A stretch of DNA of 64,000 bases, from contig CAZBFP010000008.1 in the NCBI GenBank assembly GCA_964491265.1, forward strand, positions 62,001 through 126,000. The letters run 5' to 3'. The stretch comes from JBBAGC01 sp964491265. Its GTDB lineage: Bacteria > Spirochaetota > UBA4802 > UBA5550. Numbering within the stretch: position 1 is the first letter of the stretch; the number at the start of each line of letters is the position of its first letter. The translations under genes and the position numbers were made by a program. Below, in pieces: positions 34,123 to 43,166 of the stretch. The notes beneath the pieces were generated by a model that did no database searches, was not told the origin of the DNA, and saw only the letters and a program-made list of their open reading frames with translations.

Positions 34123-35574
34123 TTACCTTGACCAGAAGCGTTTTGTGAAAATAACCAGTACTGTGTATATTTCCAGCCTCCCTACAAGCATTGCAAATGA
34201 AAGGTATCCTTTAATATATGCGGGATAAAACGCGTAATTATCCGCAGGTCCAATTTTGCCGAATCCCGGTCCGATATTCCCTACAGTTGCAAGAGCTGTT
34301 GTAAAGCAGGTTAATATATCCTCTTCCGAAGTGGCTACTATAAGGGTTGTAATGAGGAGCATAAAGATATAGAGAAAAAAGAATCCTGAAATAGCGTATA
34401 CCACATCCTTTTTAACAGGATGACCGCTTATTCTCAGAGTAAAAACTCCCCTTGGATGGAGAAGGTATTTCATTTCATTTATACCCTGTTTCAGGAGTGT
34501 GACAATTCTGATAACTTTAATCCCTCCACCTGTTGATCCGGAACAGCCTCCCACAAACATCATTATTAAGAGAATTATTTGGCTGAAATAGGGCCATTTG
34601 GAATAATCGGTTGTTGCATAGCCGGTTGTAGTGAGAATAGATGCTACCTGGAAACTGGAATAGCGGATAGACTCGGAAATTGTATTATAATATGATCCAT
34701 AAAGGTCAAATGCAATAAGAATGGTTGCTGTAATAAAAATACTGATATAAGCTTTAAATTCTGTATCACTGAGAAGTATTCTGGTTTTACCTGTAAGATA
34801 GCGGAAGTGGAGTCCGAAGTTTATTCCGGCAAGTATCATAAATAGAGTTATCACCCCGTCAATGTAAGCTGAGTTGTAATGACCCACACTTGCACCTTTG
34901 GGTGAAAAACCTCCGGTCGCCAGTGTGCCGAATGTATGAGTGAGGGCATCAAAAAGATTCATCCCGCCTAGCTGAAGGAGCAGGGTCTGGGAAACAGTAA
35001 AACCCACATATATGATCCATAGTATCTTAGCGGTTTCTGCGATTCTCGGGGTTATTTTATCAACAGTAGGTCCGGGAGCCTCAGCTTTAATAAGCTGCAT
35101 GCCGCCGATCCCCAGTAGCGGGAGTACTGCAACTGTTAATACTACAATCCCCATCCCGCCAAGCCAGTGTGTTAATGACCGCCAGAAAAGGATAGAGCGG
35201 GGGAGGGCTTCAATGTCAGTGAGTATTGAAGCCCCTGTTGTAGAAAATCCCGACATAGTTTCAAAATATGAATCAACAAATGACGGGATAGCATCAGACA
35301 GATAAAAAGGGAGAGCACCCAGGAGTGAAACAAGTGCCCAGCTTAAAGTAACAAAAAGAAAGCCGTCTCTTGTTGAAAGAAGGGAGTTACTGTTTTTTCT
35401 TGTAAAAGCATGAACAATAGCAAAAAAAGCAACAGCAGCAATTATAGATATTGCAATTGCTCTTAATGAATCCGTTTCATTATAGTAAAAGGCAATACAT
35501 AGCGGTATCATTAAAAATAATGAAGTAATGAGAAGGAGATATGATATCATTTTTGAAATCAGCTTATAGTTCAT
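34123..35574 (-). CDS. trkH: Potassium uptake channel TrkH
   Basis: A 483-residue inner-membrane K+-translocating subunit with four M1-P-M2 repeats. Selectivity-filter positions are visible as the TTGASI region, TLATGGFSP, TTTGYATTDYSKW and ATVGNIGPGFG, each with the conserved filter glycine, with WLGGMGIVVL after the first. The next gene upstream on the same strand is trkA, whose stop is 16 bases before this start, so the two are co-expressed. Confidence 0.95.
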   Translation of the reverse strand: MNYKLISKMISYLLLITSLFLMIPLCIAFYYNETDSLRAIAISIIAAVAFFAIVHAFTRKNSNSLLSTRDGFLFVTLSWALVSLLGALPFYLSDAIPSFVDSYFETMSGFSTTGASILTDIEALPRSILFWRSLTHWLGGMGIVVLTVAVLPLLGIGGMQLIKAEAPGPTVDKITPRIAETAKILWIIYVGFTVSQTLLLQLGGMNLFDALTHTFGTLATGGFSPKGASVGHYNSAYIDGVITLFMILAGINFGLHFRYLTGKTRILLSDTEFKAYISIFITATILIAFDLYGSYYNTISESIRYSSFQVASILTTTGYATTDYSKWPYFSQIILLIMMFVGGCSGSTGGGIKVIRIVTLLKQGINEMKYLLHPRGVFTLRISGHPVKKDVVYAISGFFFLYIFMLLITTLIVATSEEDILTCFTTALATVGNIGPGFGKIGPADNYAFYPAYIKGYLSFAMLVGRLEIYTVLVIFTKRFWSR

Positions 35575-35590
35575 AGGTGTCTATTCTCTT

Positions 35591-36943
35591 CTATTTATCA
35601 AGGAATACTTCTTCAAGGTCTTTTATAGACGATTTTTTAGCGATTGTTATAATAGTATCATTTGACTCTATGACAGTATTGCCATCTGCGATTTCATTTA
35701 CGCCATTTCGCAGGACTGTAAGTATCAGGCTGTTTTTAGGGAGAGTGATCTCTTTTAGCGATTTACCCAGGAGCGGCCCTTTATCAGGTACTATGAATTC
35801 AATTATTTCCGCTTTGTTTTCAAAGAGGCTATGGACACTCTTGATATGGCCCCTTCGTATAAATTTTAATATTGCGTCAACAGTACTTTTTTTAGGACTT
35901 ACCGTTATGTCTATTCCGAGCTGGTTGGAGATAGGAAGATAATTGGACTGGTTAACCAGAGCTGCTGCTCTCCTGATACCCAGGCTTTTAGCATAAACTG
36001 CAGCGAGAATATTAAGTTCCTGCTGGTTTGTTGTTGTAATAATAAGGTCGTAATTAAAAAGCTGCTCATCTTCAAATATATCTTCATCAGATACATCTGC
36101 ATTGAGCACCAGTGCTTCAGGAAATTTTTCAGAAAGAATTTTGCATGTATCATAATTTGTGTCAAGAATTGTTATCTTCCGCCCGGTTCTTATGAGATAA
36201 GATGTTACAAGTTTGCCGACTCTGCCGCCACCGACAATAAGTATACGGTCAAATTTTTCACTTTTCCTGCCTGTTTCAATGAAAAGTTTTGTAAGTGTGT
36301 TTTGAGCTGCAAGGAGATATACTGTGTCTTTCTCCATAAGCTTAGTGTCGCCTGAAGGGATGAGAATATCATTATCCCTTACAATTCCGGCAATAAGAAA
36401 CTTTTCCTTAATTTTTATGGATGACTTGAGATTTTTAATCTCTTTATTGTTGAAATACGATTTTTCGTCAATGGTGTAGCTTCTTATCTGCACATCAGTA
36501 TTTTCAAAGAGCATTACATCACTTGTTGCGCCAAGGACTACAGTATTTGCTATAAGCCGTGCTGTTTCAACTTCAGAGTTTACTATGTAGTTAATTCCAA
36601 GAAAAGATTTTTCAAAAATTCCGGCTTTAGAGTAATCCAGATTTCTTACCCTGGCGATTTTAATAGGGACGTTAAATTCACTTTCAACCAGTCCGCAGGC
36701 TATCATATTAATTTCATCTGAATCAACAACACTAAGGAAAAAATCAGCATTTTCTATGCCGGCTTTTTTGAGTGTATTAATGTTATTCCCTTCCTCATTG
36801 ATAACCATGCAGTCAACATGGGATGACACATATTTTGCCCTTTCAGGGTTCCTTTCAATTATTACAACATCATGCCCCTCAGAAACAAGCTGATCTGCTA
36901 TCTGTGCACCTACAACCCCTGCGCCAAGTATTACTATATTCAT
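35591..36943 (-). CDS. trkA: Trk potassium uptake regulatory subunit TrkA
   Basis: A 450-residue cytoplasmic gating protein with two RCK units. Each has a Rossmann half, GAGVVGAQIADQL (about residue 7) and GGGRVGKLVTSYL (about 236), plus a TrkA-C half, so it should form the ring that binds NAD(H) and nucleotides and opens TrkH. AAGGA precedes the ATG by nine bases. It is the first gene of the trkA-trkH pair. Confidence 0.95.
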   Translation of the reverse strand: MNIVILGAGVVGAQIADQLVSEGHDVVIIERNPERAKYVSSHVDCMVINEEGNNINTLKKAGIENADFFLSVVDSDEINMIACGLVESEFNVPIKIARVRNLDYSKAGIFEKSFLGINYIVNSEVETARLIANTVVLGATSDVMLFENTDVQIRSYTIDEKSYFNNKEIKNLKSSIKIKEKFLIAGIVRDNDILIPSGDTKLMEKDTVYLLAAQNTLTKLFIETGRKSEKFDRILIVGGGRVGKLVTSYLIRTGRKITILDTNYDTCKILSEKFPEALVLNADVSDEDIFEDEQLFNYDLIITTTNQQELNILAAVYAKSLGIRRAAALVNQSNYLPISNQLGIDITVSPKKSTVDAILKFIRRGHIKSVHSLFENKAEIIEFIVPDKGPLLGKSLKEITLPKNSLILTVLRNGVNEIADGNTVIESNDTIITIAKKSSIKDLEEVFLDK

Positions 36944-37136
36944 AAAAATATGTCCTTTACTTTGGAAAAATATACCGGATAGTTATCCGGGAAGAGGGTT
37001 ATTGTAAAGTAAGTTTTGACCGTATAGATCATTGTGCACCTGGCTGCAAGCTGAAATAAAATTCTAATGAGACATAATATATCTTATCGGAAGTTGTATC
37101 TATAGCATTCAAACTATCATTAGTCCATTTTTTGTC

Positions 37137-37156
37137 ATTCCCGCGAAGGCGGGAAT
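37137..37156. repeat. Dispersed-repeat-type hairpin (TTCCCGCGAAGGCGGGAA)
   Basis: An 8-bp perfect stem, ATTCCCGC/GCGGGAAT around GAAG, preceded by TTTTTGTC and followed by CTC. This palindrome is a form widely scattered in intergenic regions of many bacterial genomes. It lies in the 267-base gap between trkA and the lipoate gene, which otherwise shows no gene; it may also slow or stop minus-strand transcription from neither gene directly. Confidence 0.7.
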
Positions 37157-37210
37157 CTCATAGTACCAGTTTTACTATTAAAATGAACTATTTCTCAGCT
37201 CTTTTCTATA

Positions 37211-37987
37211 TTACACCCTTTTCATATTCCATGATTTATTTTCAAATATTTCTTTCCGGTATTTTTCTGCAAGGGTTTTCTCGTCACCGGATAAGTTCTC
37301 TATATTAAATGTAATATTAAGGCTTTCAATATAATTATCAATAATCCTGTTTTTTAATAAGTGTAATGTTTCATTGTTGTAATTGTTGTTTAATTGTTCA
37401 TTAACAGAGGTAACTAATTCCAGCGGATCAGATACACCCTTATCAGCAAGCTTTATGGCGTCGAATTTGAGGCATCCAGTAAACATTTCTTTGTTAATAT
37501 CAAGTATTACAGTGCCATGCTGCAGTAGAACTCCCTGTTTCCGTGTCTGGGCACTACCTGAAATTTTTCTCCCTTGAGCAAGAATATCATTCACCGGTTT
37601 AAATGAAGCGTCAATGCCCGCAGATTTAAGAGCAGATATTATGGGATCAATTATCACTCTAAAAGAAGCTTCAATCTCTTCCGGTATAACTTTATTTTTT
37701 ATCGGAACAATAAAGCTGTATGTAATCTCTTTATCATGAAAAACTGTTCCGCCCCCTGTTACTCTCCGTATAATATCAATATTATTATCATTGCAGTAGC
37801 CGGAATTAACTGTATCTGATATTTTCTGAAAGTACCCTACTGTAACTGCCGGTTTAATCCAGCTGTATATTCTAAGTGTTGGATCTGCAGCATTTTTTGA
37901 CACAAATTCTGCAATGGCATTATCAATCCCCATGTTCAATGATCCCCCCTGAGGCTCATCAATTATGAGGCGGAATTTATGCTTCAC
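37211..37987 (-). CDS. Lipoate-protein ligase / octanoyltransferase (LplA/LipM family)
   Basis: A 258-residue BPL_LplA_LipB-fold enzyme that attaches lipoate or octanoate to a carrier protein. Seen: NMGIDNAIAE, RRVTGGGTVFHDKE (75-87), the NDILAQGRKISGSAQ lysine (K141), and LLQHGTVILDINKEMFTGC with Cys172. LipM octanoyltransferases use a cysteine close to this position (Cys176 in Bacillus) and act from acyl carrier protein, while LplA uses ATP and lacks it; the cysteine and the adjacent lipA favour LipM, but the small C-terminal domain leaves LplA possible. It overlaps lipA by 11 bases and is last in the gcv run. Confidence 0.85.
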   Translation of the reverse strand: MKHKFRLIIDEPQGGSLNMGIDNAIAEFVSKNAADPTLRIYSWIKPAVTVGYFQKISDTVNSGYCNDNNIDIIRRVTGGGTVFHDKEITYSFIVPIKNKVIPEEIEASFRVIIDPIISALKSAGIDASFKPVNDILAQGRKISGSAQTRKQGVLLQHGTVILDINKEMFTGCLKFDAIKLADKGVSDPLELVTSVNEQLNNNYNNETLHLLKNRIIDNYIESLNITFNIENLSGDEKTLAEKYRKEIFENKSWNMKRV

Positions 37988-38849
37988 AAGCTGTTCCTGA
38001 TTTCAATTCCATATATACATCCATTGCTTTGTATGAGCTCCTTACAAGTGGGCCGCAGATTGCTTTTTTTATCCCTGCTTCTTTGGCAATACTTTCAATT
38101 TCAAGGAACTCATCAGGGTGATAATATTTTTTTACATCATAATTCTCTTTACTTGATTTAAGATACTGCCCTACTGTTACAATTGAACAACCGGAGTCTG
38201 CAAGCTCTGCCAGGGTCTCTTTTATCTGGGCGAGTGTTTCGCCAAACCCGATCATCAGACCCGATTTAACAGTGAGACCTTTATTTGATGAATATTTTAA
38301 AAGATCGATTGAGTGATTGTAGTTACCCATGGGGCGTAATTCAGGGAATCTGCTTTTCACTGTTTCAATATTATGATTAAGAACATGAGGTTCAGATTCT
38401 GCTATAAGATCAATAGATGATTTCATGTTTTCATTAAAGTCAGGAACAAGAAGTTCTATCCCTGTATTAACAGATTTTTCTTTTATCTCTCTGCATATTG
38501 CACTGAAAAATGATGCACCCCCATCTGTCAGGTCATCCCTTGTTACAGAGGTGATTACCACATATTTAAGTCCCAGTTTTTCCACTGCAGTGGCGATTTT
38601 TACAGGCTCTTTATAATCAGGTTCTGATGGTGTACCTTTTTTAACAGCACAGTATCTGCAGTTTCTGGTACATGTGTCGCCAAGGATGAGGAATGTTGCT
38701 GTGCCGGAGTTAAAGCATCCGGCAATATTGGGGCATTTTGCCTCCATGCAGATTGTATGGAGGCACCCTTCGGTAATAATTTTTTTTACGTTCCCGTAAT
38801 TGTTCCCGCCGGGAATTTTATATTTTATCCAGTCAGGGATTCGGGTCAT
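37977..38849 (-). CDS. lipA: Lipoyl synthase
   Basis: A 290-residue radical-SAM enzyme that inserts two sulfurs into protein-bound octanoate. Both clusters are seen: the auxiliary CMEAKCPNIAGC (Cx4Cx5C) and the radical-SAM CTRNCRYC, with the C-terminal RSSYKA whose serine binds the auxiliary cluster. The ATG at 38849 overlaps the gcvPB stop as ATGA and is preferred; an ATG nine bases earlier is the alternative. It sits between gcvPB and the acyl transferase, so the H-protein made upstream is a likely substrate. Confidence 0.96.
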   Translation of the reverse strand: MTRIPDWIKYKIPGGNNYGNVKKIITEGCLHTICMEAKCPNIAGCFNSGTATFLILGDTCTRNCRYCAVKKGTPSEPDYKEPVKIATAVEKLGLKYVVITSVTRDDLTDGGASFFSAICREIKEKSVNTGIELLVPDFNENMKSSIDLIAESEPHVLNHNIETVKSRFPELRPMGNYNHSIDLLKYSSNKGLTVKSGLMIGFGETLAQIKETLAELADSGCSIVTVGQYLKSSKENYDVKKYYHPDEFLEIESIAKEAGIKKAICGPLVRSSYKAMDVYMELKSGTACEA

Positions 38850-40270
38850 TGGTCCCATGTAAGAACCGGTGTCTTTGCTGCAAGAACCGTGTCCACCCTT
38901 CTCACCGGGGTATTACCGGGAGCAGATAAAACAGCTTCAGGATTCTCATCACACTCCTTTCTGATTTTTTCAAGAACTTCCACAAACCTGTCCAGTGATT
39001 CAAGACTCTCTGTTTCTGTTGGTTCAATCATCATTGCCCCGCTTATAAGAAGAGGGAAATAAACCGTTGGAGCATGGAAACCGTAATCGAGAATTCTCTT
39101 CGCGATTTCATTTGTAGTGATTCCGTTTGGTATCCCCTTGTCGTTTAAAACAAATTCGTGCATACAGGTTCTGTCAATGGGAAGATTGTATATTTTTTTC
39201 AGTCTTGCCATGAGGTAATTAGCATTAAGTACTGCTGTTTCAGCAGCTTCTCTGATACCATCTGCACCAAGCATTCTAATATAAATAAATGCCCTGAGAC
39301 ATATGGCAAAATTGCCATAAAATGAATGTATTCTTCCTATACTATCTTCTGACTCAAAATTGAGGATATATCTGTCCTCAATTTTTTCTATACACGGGAT
39401 AGGGAGAAATTTTGCAAGCTTTGCTGTAACACCGAGAGGTCCTGATCCGGGGCCGCCGCCGCCGTGGGGGGTGGAAAATGTTTTGTGCAGATTTATATGC
39501 ATCATGTCAAATCCCATATCTTTAAAACGGGTTCTGCCCATTGTGGCATTAAGATTGGCGCCGTCTCCGTAAAATAGTGAACCGTTTTCATGGAGCATCC
39601 TGGAAACTGCAGCTAAATTCCTGTCGTATAGCCCCAGAGTATTGGGGCTGGTAAGCATCATTGCTGCCACGTTTTCATTGAGCATGCTTTTCAGCACTTC
39701 TATGTCAACGTTCCCTTCGCTGTCTGATGGTACTTCTTTAACTTTAAACCCGCACATTGCAACAGTCGCAGGATTTGTTCCGTGTGCTGAGTCAGGTATA
39801 AGTATTGTGTCGCGCTTATCCCCGGTGCTTTCAAAAAACTTTTTAATAATCATTACACCTGTAAGCTCACCATGTGAACCGGCAGCAGGAGCAAGTGTAA
39901 ACTGAGAAAAACCGGTGATACGGCACAAATAGTCTGACAGATCATATAATATACGCAAGGCACCCTGTGAGCAGGATTCATCACTAAGCGGATGGAGATC
40001 AGCAAATCCCGATCTTTTAGCCAGTTTTTCATTGATCTTTGGATTATACTTCATTGTACAGCTCCCCAGAGGGTACATGCCGTTATCGACTCCGAAATTC
40101 ATTCTGGAAAGATTATTATAGTGTCTCACTACCTCCGGTTCTGCCACGTCAGGGAGAGGTTCATCATTGCGGAGAAATTTGTCAGGAATTATTGATTTAT
40201 TAATCCCTTCGTATGAAGGAATCCTGTATTTGTTCTGACCTTTGCTGCTATGTTCAAATATTAGTTTCAT
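38846..40270 (-). CDS. gcvPB: Glycine dehydrogenase (decarboxylating) subunit 2
   Basis: A 474-residue PLP-binding half of the split P-protein. Seen: GSCTMKYNPK, LAPAAGSHGELTG, DSAHGTNPA, and the PLP lysine K263 in INLHKTFSTPHGGGGPG. The frame opens further upstream with TTG at 40288, but the ATG at 40270 has GGAAGG eight bases before it. It follows gcvPA with an 18-base gap and overlaps lipA by four bases. The split form is common in Thermotogae, Firmicutes and some spirochaetes, unlike the fused GcvP of enterobacteria. Confidence 0.97.
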   Translation of the reverse strand: MKLIFEHSSKGQNKYRIPSYEGINKSIIPDKFLRNDEPLPDVAEPEVVRHYNNLSRMNFGVDNGMYPLGSCTMKYNPKINEKLAKRSGFADLHPLSDESCSQGALRILYDLSDYLCRITGFSQFTLAPAAGSHGELTGVMIIKKFFESTGDKRDTILIPDSAHGTNPATVAMCGFKVKEVPSDSEGNVDIEVLKSMLNENVAAMMLTSPNTLGLYDRNLAAVSRMLHENGSLFYGDGANLNATMGRTRFKDMGFDMMHINLHKTFSTPHGGGGPGSGPLGVTAKLAKFLPIPCIEKIEDRYILNFESEDSIGRIHSFYGNFAICLRAFIYIRMLGADGIREAAETAVLNANYLMARLKKIYNLPIDRTCMHEFVLNDKGIPNGITTNEIAKRILDYGFHAPTVYFPLLISGAMMIEPTETESLESLDRFVEVLEKIRKECDENPEAVLSAPGNTPVRRVDTVLAAKTPVLTWDQ

Positions 40271-40288
40271 TTTCCATACCTTCCGCAA

Positions 40289-41611
40289 TTATTCACTTAT
40301 CACTGAGATGAAGCGGTCAATGCTTTCTATTGAAGTCATCTCTGTGACGCATACCAGCAGGGATTCTTCAAGTTCAGGATAATAATCATTTGCTTTTATC
40401 CCTGCAATTATCCCGTGATCCTTAAGCTTTTTAAATGCAGCATCAGCGTCCGGTACTTTAATAAGAAACTCATTAAAGAAGGGAGCATCATAAACTCTGG
40501 GGATGTTGTTCTCTTCCAGTTTATCAGCCATATAACATGCAAGGTTGTGATTCAGCAACGCAATATCTCTCAGCCTGTTTCCCACAAGACTCAGGTATAC
40601 TGCTGAACGGAGTGCCACGAGCCCCTGGTTTGTGCATATATTTGACGTGGCCTTTTCTCTGCGGATATGCTGCTCCCTTGTCTGCAATGTAAGGGCAAAA
40701 GCCATTTCGCCGTCTATATCTTTTGTTTTACCTGCAAGCCGCCCCGGCATTTTTCTTGCAAAGCTGCTCCTCGCAGAAATAAAACCGGCAAAGGGGCCGC
40801 CATAATTAAGGTAATTCCCGAAACTCTGAGCTTCACCGCAGACAATATGAGCACCGCATTCTCCCGGAGATTTAATCATACCCAGACTCATTGCTTCGGT
40901 TATAACTGTAATTAAGTTGATTTTACTCTCTTTTGTAATAGCTGAAAATTCTTCAATGTCCTCTATAGATCCGAAAAAATTAGGGCTCTGTATAACTATG
41001 GCTCCCGTATTTTCGTTTATCAGCTTTTTAATAGCTGCTGCGTCTGTAACACCATCTTTAGTATCAGCTGTAACCAGTTTGAAACCCCCTGACCAGGCAT
41101 AAGTTTCCAGCACTTCTCTATAGGCCGGATTGACTGCACTGCTCACCAGAATTTCATTTAGTCCGTTAGACCTGATCGATAATAAGGCTGACTCTGCAAG
41201 TGCGGTTGCACCATCATACATACTTGCATTTGTAAGATCCATACCTGTTAGACGGCTCATCATTGTCTGAAATTCAAATATGGCCGCAAGTGTGCCCTGG
41301 CTCACTTCAGGCTGGTATGGAGTATAGGCTGTATAGAATTCCGACCTTGATGAAATCTCATCCACAACAGCAGGGATATAATGCCTGTAAGCACCTGCAC
41401 CAAGAAAAGATTCGTGAAAGATACAGTTTTTCCCTTCCAGCTCTTCGATAATGCGGGAAGCCTCCATCTCCGATACTGCAGCAGGTATGCCGGAAATCCC
41501 GCTGATTCTGATCTGCTCAGGGATATCTCTGAAGAGATCATCAATAGAGGAAACCCCAATCTCACTCAGCATCTTTTTTCTGTCTTCGTCAGTCAGACTT
41601 ATGTAGCTCAT
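40289..41611 (-). CDS. gcvPA: Glycine dehydrogenase (decarboxylating) subunit 1
   Basis: A 440-residue non-PLP half of the split glycine decarboxylase. Seen: an N-terminal DLFRDIPEQIR, FLGAGAYRHYIP, TAYTPYQPEVSQGTLAAIFEFQTMM (split pattern), and GGPFAGFISARSSFARKMPGRLAG with TREQHIRREKATSNICTNQ. With GcvPB it releases CO2 from glycine and loads the aminomethyl group on lipoyl-GcvH. It begins two bases after the gcvH stop. Confidence 0.97.
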   Translation of the reverse strand: MSYISLTDEDRKKMLSEIGVSSIDDLFRDIPEQIRISGISGIPAAVSEMEASRIIEELEGKNCIFHESFLGAGAYRHYIPAVVDEISSRSEFYTAYTPYQPEVSQGTLAAIFEFQTMMSRLTGMDLTNASMYDGATALAESALLSIRSNGLNEILVSSAVNPAYREVLETYAWSGGFKLVTADTKDGVTDAAAIKKLINENTGAIVIQSPNFFGSIEDIEEFSAITKESKINLITVITEAMSLGMIKSPGECGAHIVCGEAQSFGNYLNYGGPFAGFISARSSFARKMPGRLAGKTKDIDGEMAFALTLQTREQHIRREKATSNICTNQGLVALRSAVYLSLVGNRLRDIALLNHNLACYMADKLEENNIPRVYDAPFFNEFLIKVPDADAAFKKLKDHGIIAGIKANDYYPELEESLLVCVTEMTSIESIDRFISVISE

Positions 41612-41613
41612 AA

Positions 41614-42030
41614 TCAGTCCCCGGCTTTAATATAGTCCAGATAATCAGCAGGATCCATAAGATTCTCAAGCTCTGATTTATCTTTGATCTTGATTTTGAA
41701 AATCCACCCTTCATCATAGGGTGAGCTGTTTAATAATTCCGGGGCATCTTCAAGTTCCCTGTTTATATCAACTATAGTGCCGCTTACAGGGGAATATACA
41801 TCAGAGGCTGCTTTTGGTGACTCAATAATCGCGATTGTCTCTTTTGCATCAATTTTCGCATTAAGAATGTTGTTTATAAATTCAACAAAAACGATATCTC
41901 CCAGGCTGTGCTGAGCGTGATCTGTAATGCCGCAGGTTCCTATACCATCATCATCAATCATAATCCACTCATGATCTTCTGTATATTTTGTATCTGCCGG
42001 TACTTTTGTTCCTTTTTCTCCGCTCCCCAT
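41614..42030 (-). CDS. gcvH: Glycine cleavage system H protein
   Basis: A 138-residue lipoyl carrier that shuttles the aminomethyl intermediate between P, T and L proteins. Seen: KYTEDHEWI, GIGTCGITDHAQHSLGDIVFV, and the lipoylated K73 in ESPKAASDVYSPVSG. GGAGG six bases before the ATG is one of the best ribosome sites in this run. The neighbours lipA and the LipM/LplA-like gene could supply its lipoyl group. Confidence 0.97.
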   Translation of the reverse strand: MGSGEKGTKVPADTKYTEDHEWIMIDDDGIGTCGITDHAQHSLGDIVFVEFINNILNAKIDAKETIAIIESPKAASDVYSPVSGTIVDINRELEDAPELLNSSPYDEGWIFKIKIKDKSELENLMDPADYLDYIKAGD

Positions 42031-42080
42031 TGAGAACCTCCATTATAATTTGCTATTTTTGTTTTTTATACGGTCAGATA

Positions 42081-43166
42081 TTAACCGTTAAATCCGTAAA
42101 AGGGTCTTTTTACTATCACCCCTTTCACAGGTTTGTCTCTTATGATAACATCAACATTATCTCCAATTGACGCACTCTCTTTTTTTACAAGAGCAAGTGC
42201 CACCCCTTTTTTGAATGTTGGAGAAAATGCACCGCTTGTTACATAACCGATCTTCTGATCATTGAAATGAACTTCGCAGTTTTCCCTGGGTATACCCCTC
42301 CCCTCTATTTCAATGCATACCTGTTTCCTTGCTGCACCCTTCTCCTTTAATTCTGAGAGGATTTTTTTGCCGATATAATCAGACTCAGAATTAATCAGCC
42401 ACGAGAGGCCGGCCTCAACAGGATTTATCTCCTCGTTTATTTCATGTCCATAAAGTGAATAACATGCCTCAAGCCTCAGGGTATCTCTGCAGCCTAAACC
42501 GGCCGGTTTTAAACCGTAGCTTGTTCCCTTATCAATAATGGTATTCCACAAGGCTTCTGCTGATTCGTTATTTATGAAAAGTTCATATCCGGCTTCGCCT
42601 GTGTATCCGGTATTTGATATCATCACTTCTATCCCTTCAAAACTATCATAATAAAAATAAAATCTTGGAAGATTTTCAAGCTTATTTGATTTAAATATTT
42701 CAGATATTATTTTTTTTGATTCAGGTCCCTGAACGTCTATTTTTGCGGTAGAATCAGATATATTTACCAGATCCACTTCATCTATCAGATGACTTTTCAT
42801 CCAGGCAAAATCCTTCTCCATTGTACCTGCGTTAACAACCAGGTAAAAGTTTTCTCTATTGTTCATGAATATAAAGAGATCATCAATGACTGTTCCCGAT
42901 TCATTACAGAGGCATGAATAAACCCCCTTTCCTGCTTCAAATTTCCCTGTACTTGTGGGTATAAGGGAGGCAATATACTTTTCAGCATTTTTACCTTTTA
43001 CTATAAATTCACCCATGTGGGAAACATCAAAAATTCCCGCCTTAGTTCTTACAGCCTCATGTTCCTCAAGAATTGATGTGTATTGTACAGGCATTTCGTA
43101 TCCTGCAAATTCTACAATCCTGGCTCCCAGTTTTACATGTGTATCAAAGAGTGGTGTCCGTTTCAT
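42081..43166 (-). CDS. gcvT: Aminomethyltransferase (T protein)
   Basis: A 361-residue tetrahydrofolate-dependent aminomethyltransferase. Seen: the start RTPLFDTHVKLGARIVEFAGYEMPVQY, then KAGIFDVSHMGEF, NAGTMEKDFAWM with the catalytic-site Asp, and GYTGEAGYELF. It releases ammonia and passes the one-carbon unit to tetrahydrofolate. The ATG overlaps the preceding stop (TAATG), and gcvH starts 50 bases after its end. Confidence 0.97.
   Translation of the reverse strand: MKRTPLFDTHVKLGARIVEFAGYEMPVQYTSILEEHEAVRTKAGIFDVSHMGEFIVKGKNAEKYIASLIPTSTGKFEAGKGVYSCLCNESGTVIDDLFIFMNNRENFYLVVNAGTMEKDFAWMKSHLIDEVDLVNISDSTAKIDVQGPESKKIISEIFKSNKLENLPRFYFYYDSFEGIEVMISNTGYTGEAGYELFINNESAEALWNTIIDKGTSYGLKPAGLGCRDTLRLEACYSLYGHEINEEINPVEAGLSWLINSESDYIGKKILSELKEKGAARKQVCIEIEGRGIPRENCEVHFNDQKIGYVTSGAFSPTFKKGVALALVKKESASIGDNVDVIIRDKPVKGVIVKRPFYGFNG

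Noticed and set aside
42031..42080. Glycine riboswitch before gcvH or gcvT
   Set aside because: The gaps are 50 and 0 bases, too short for the aptamer, and no conserved core was seen.
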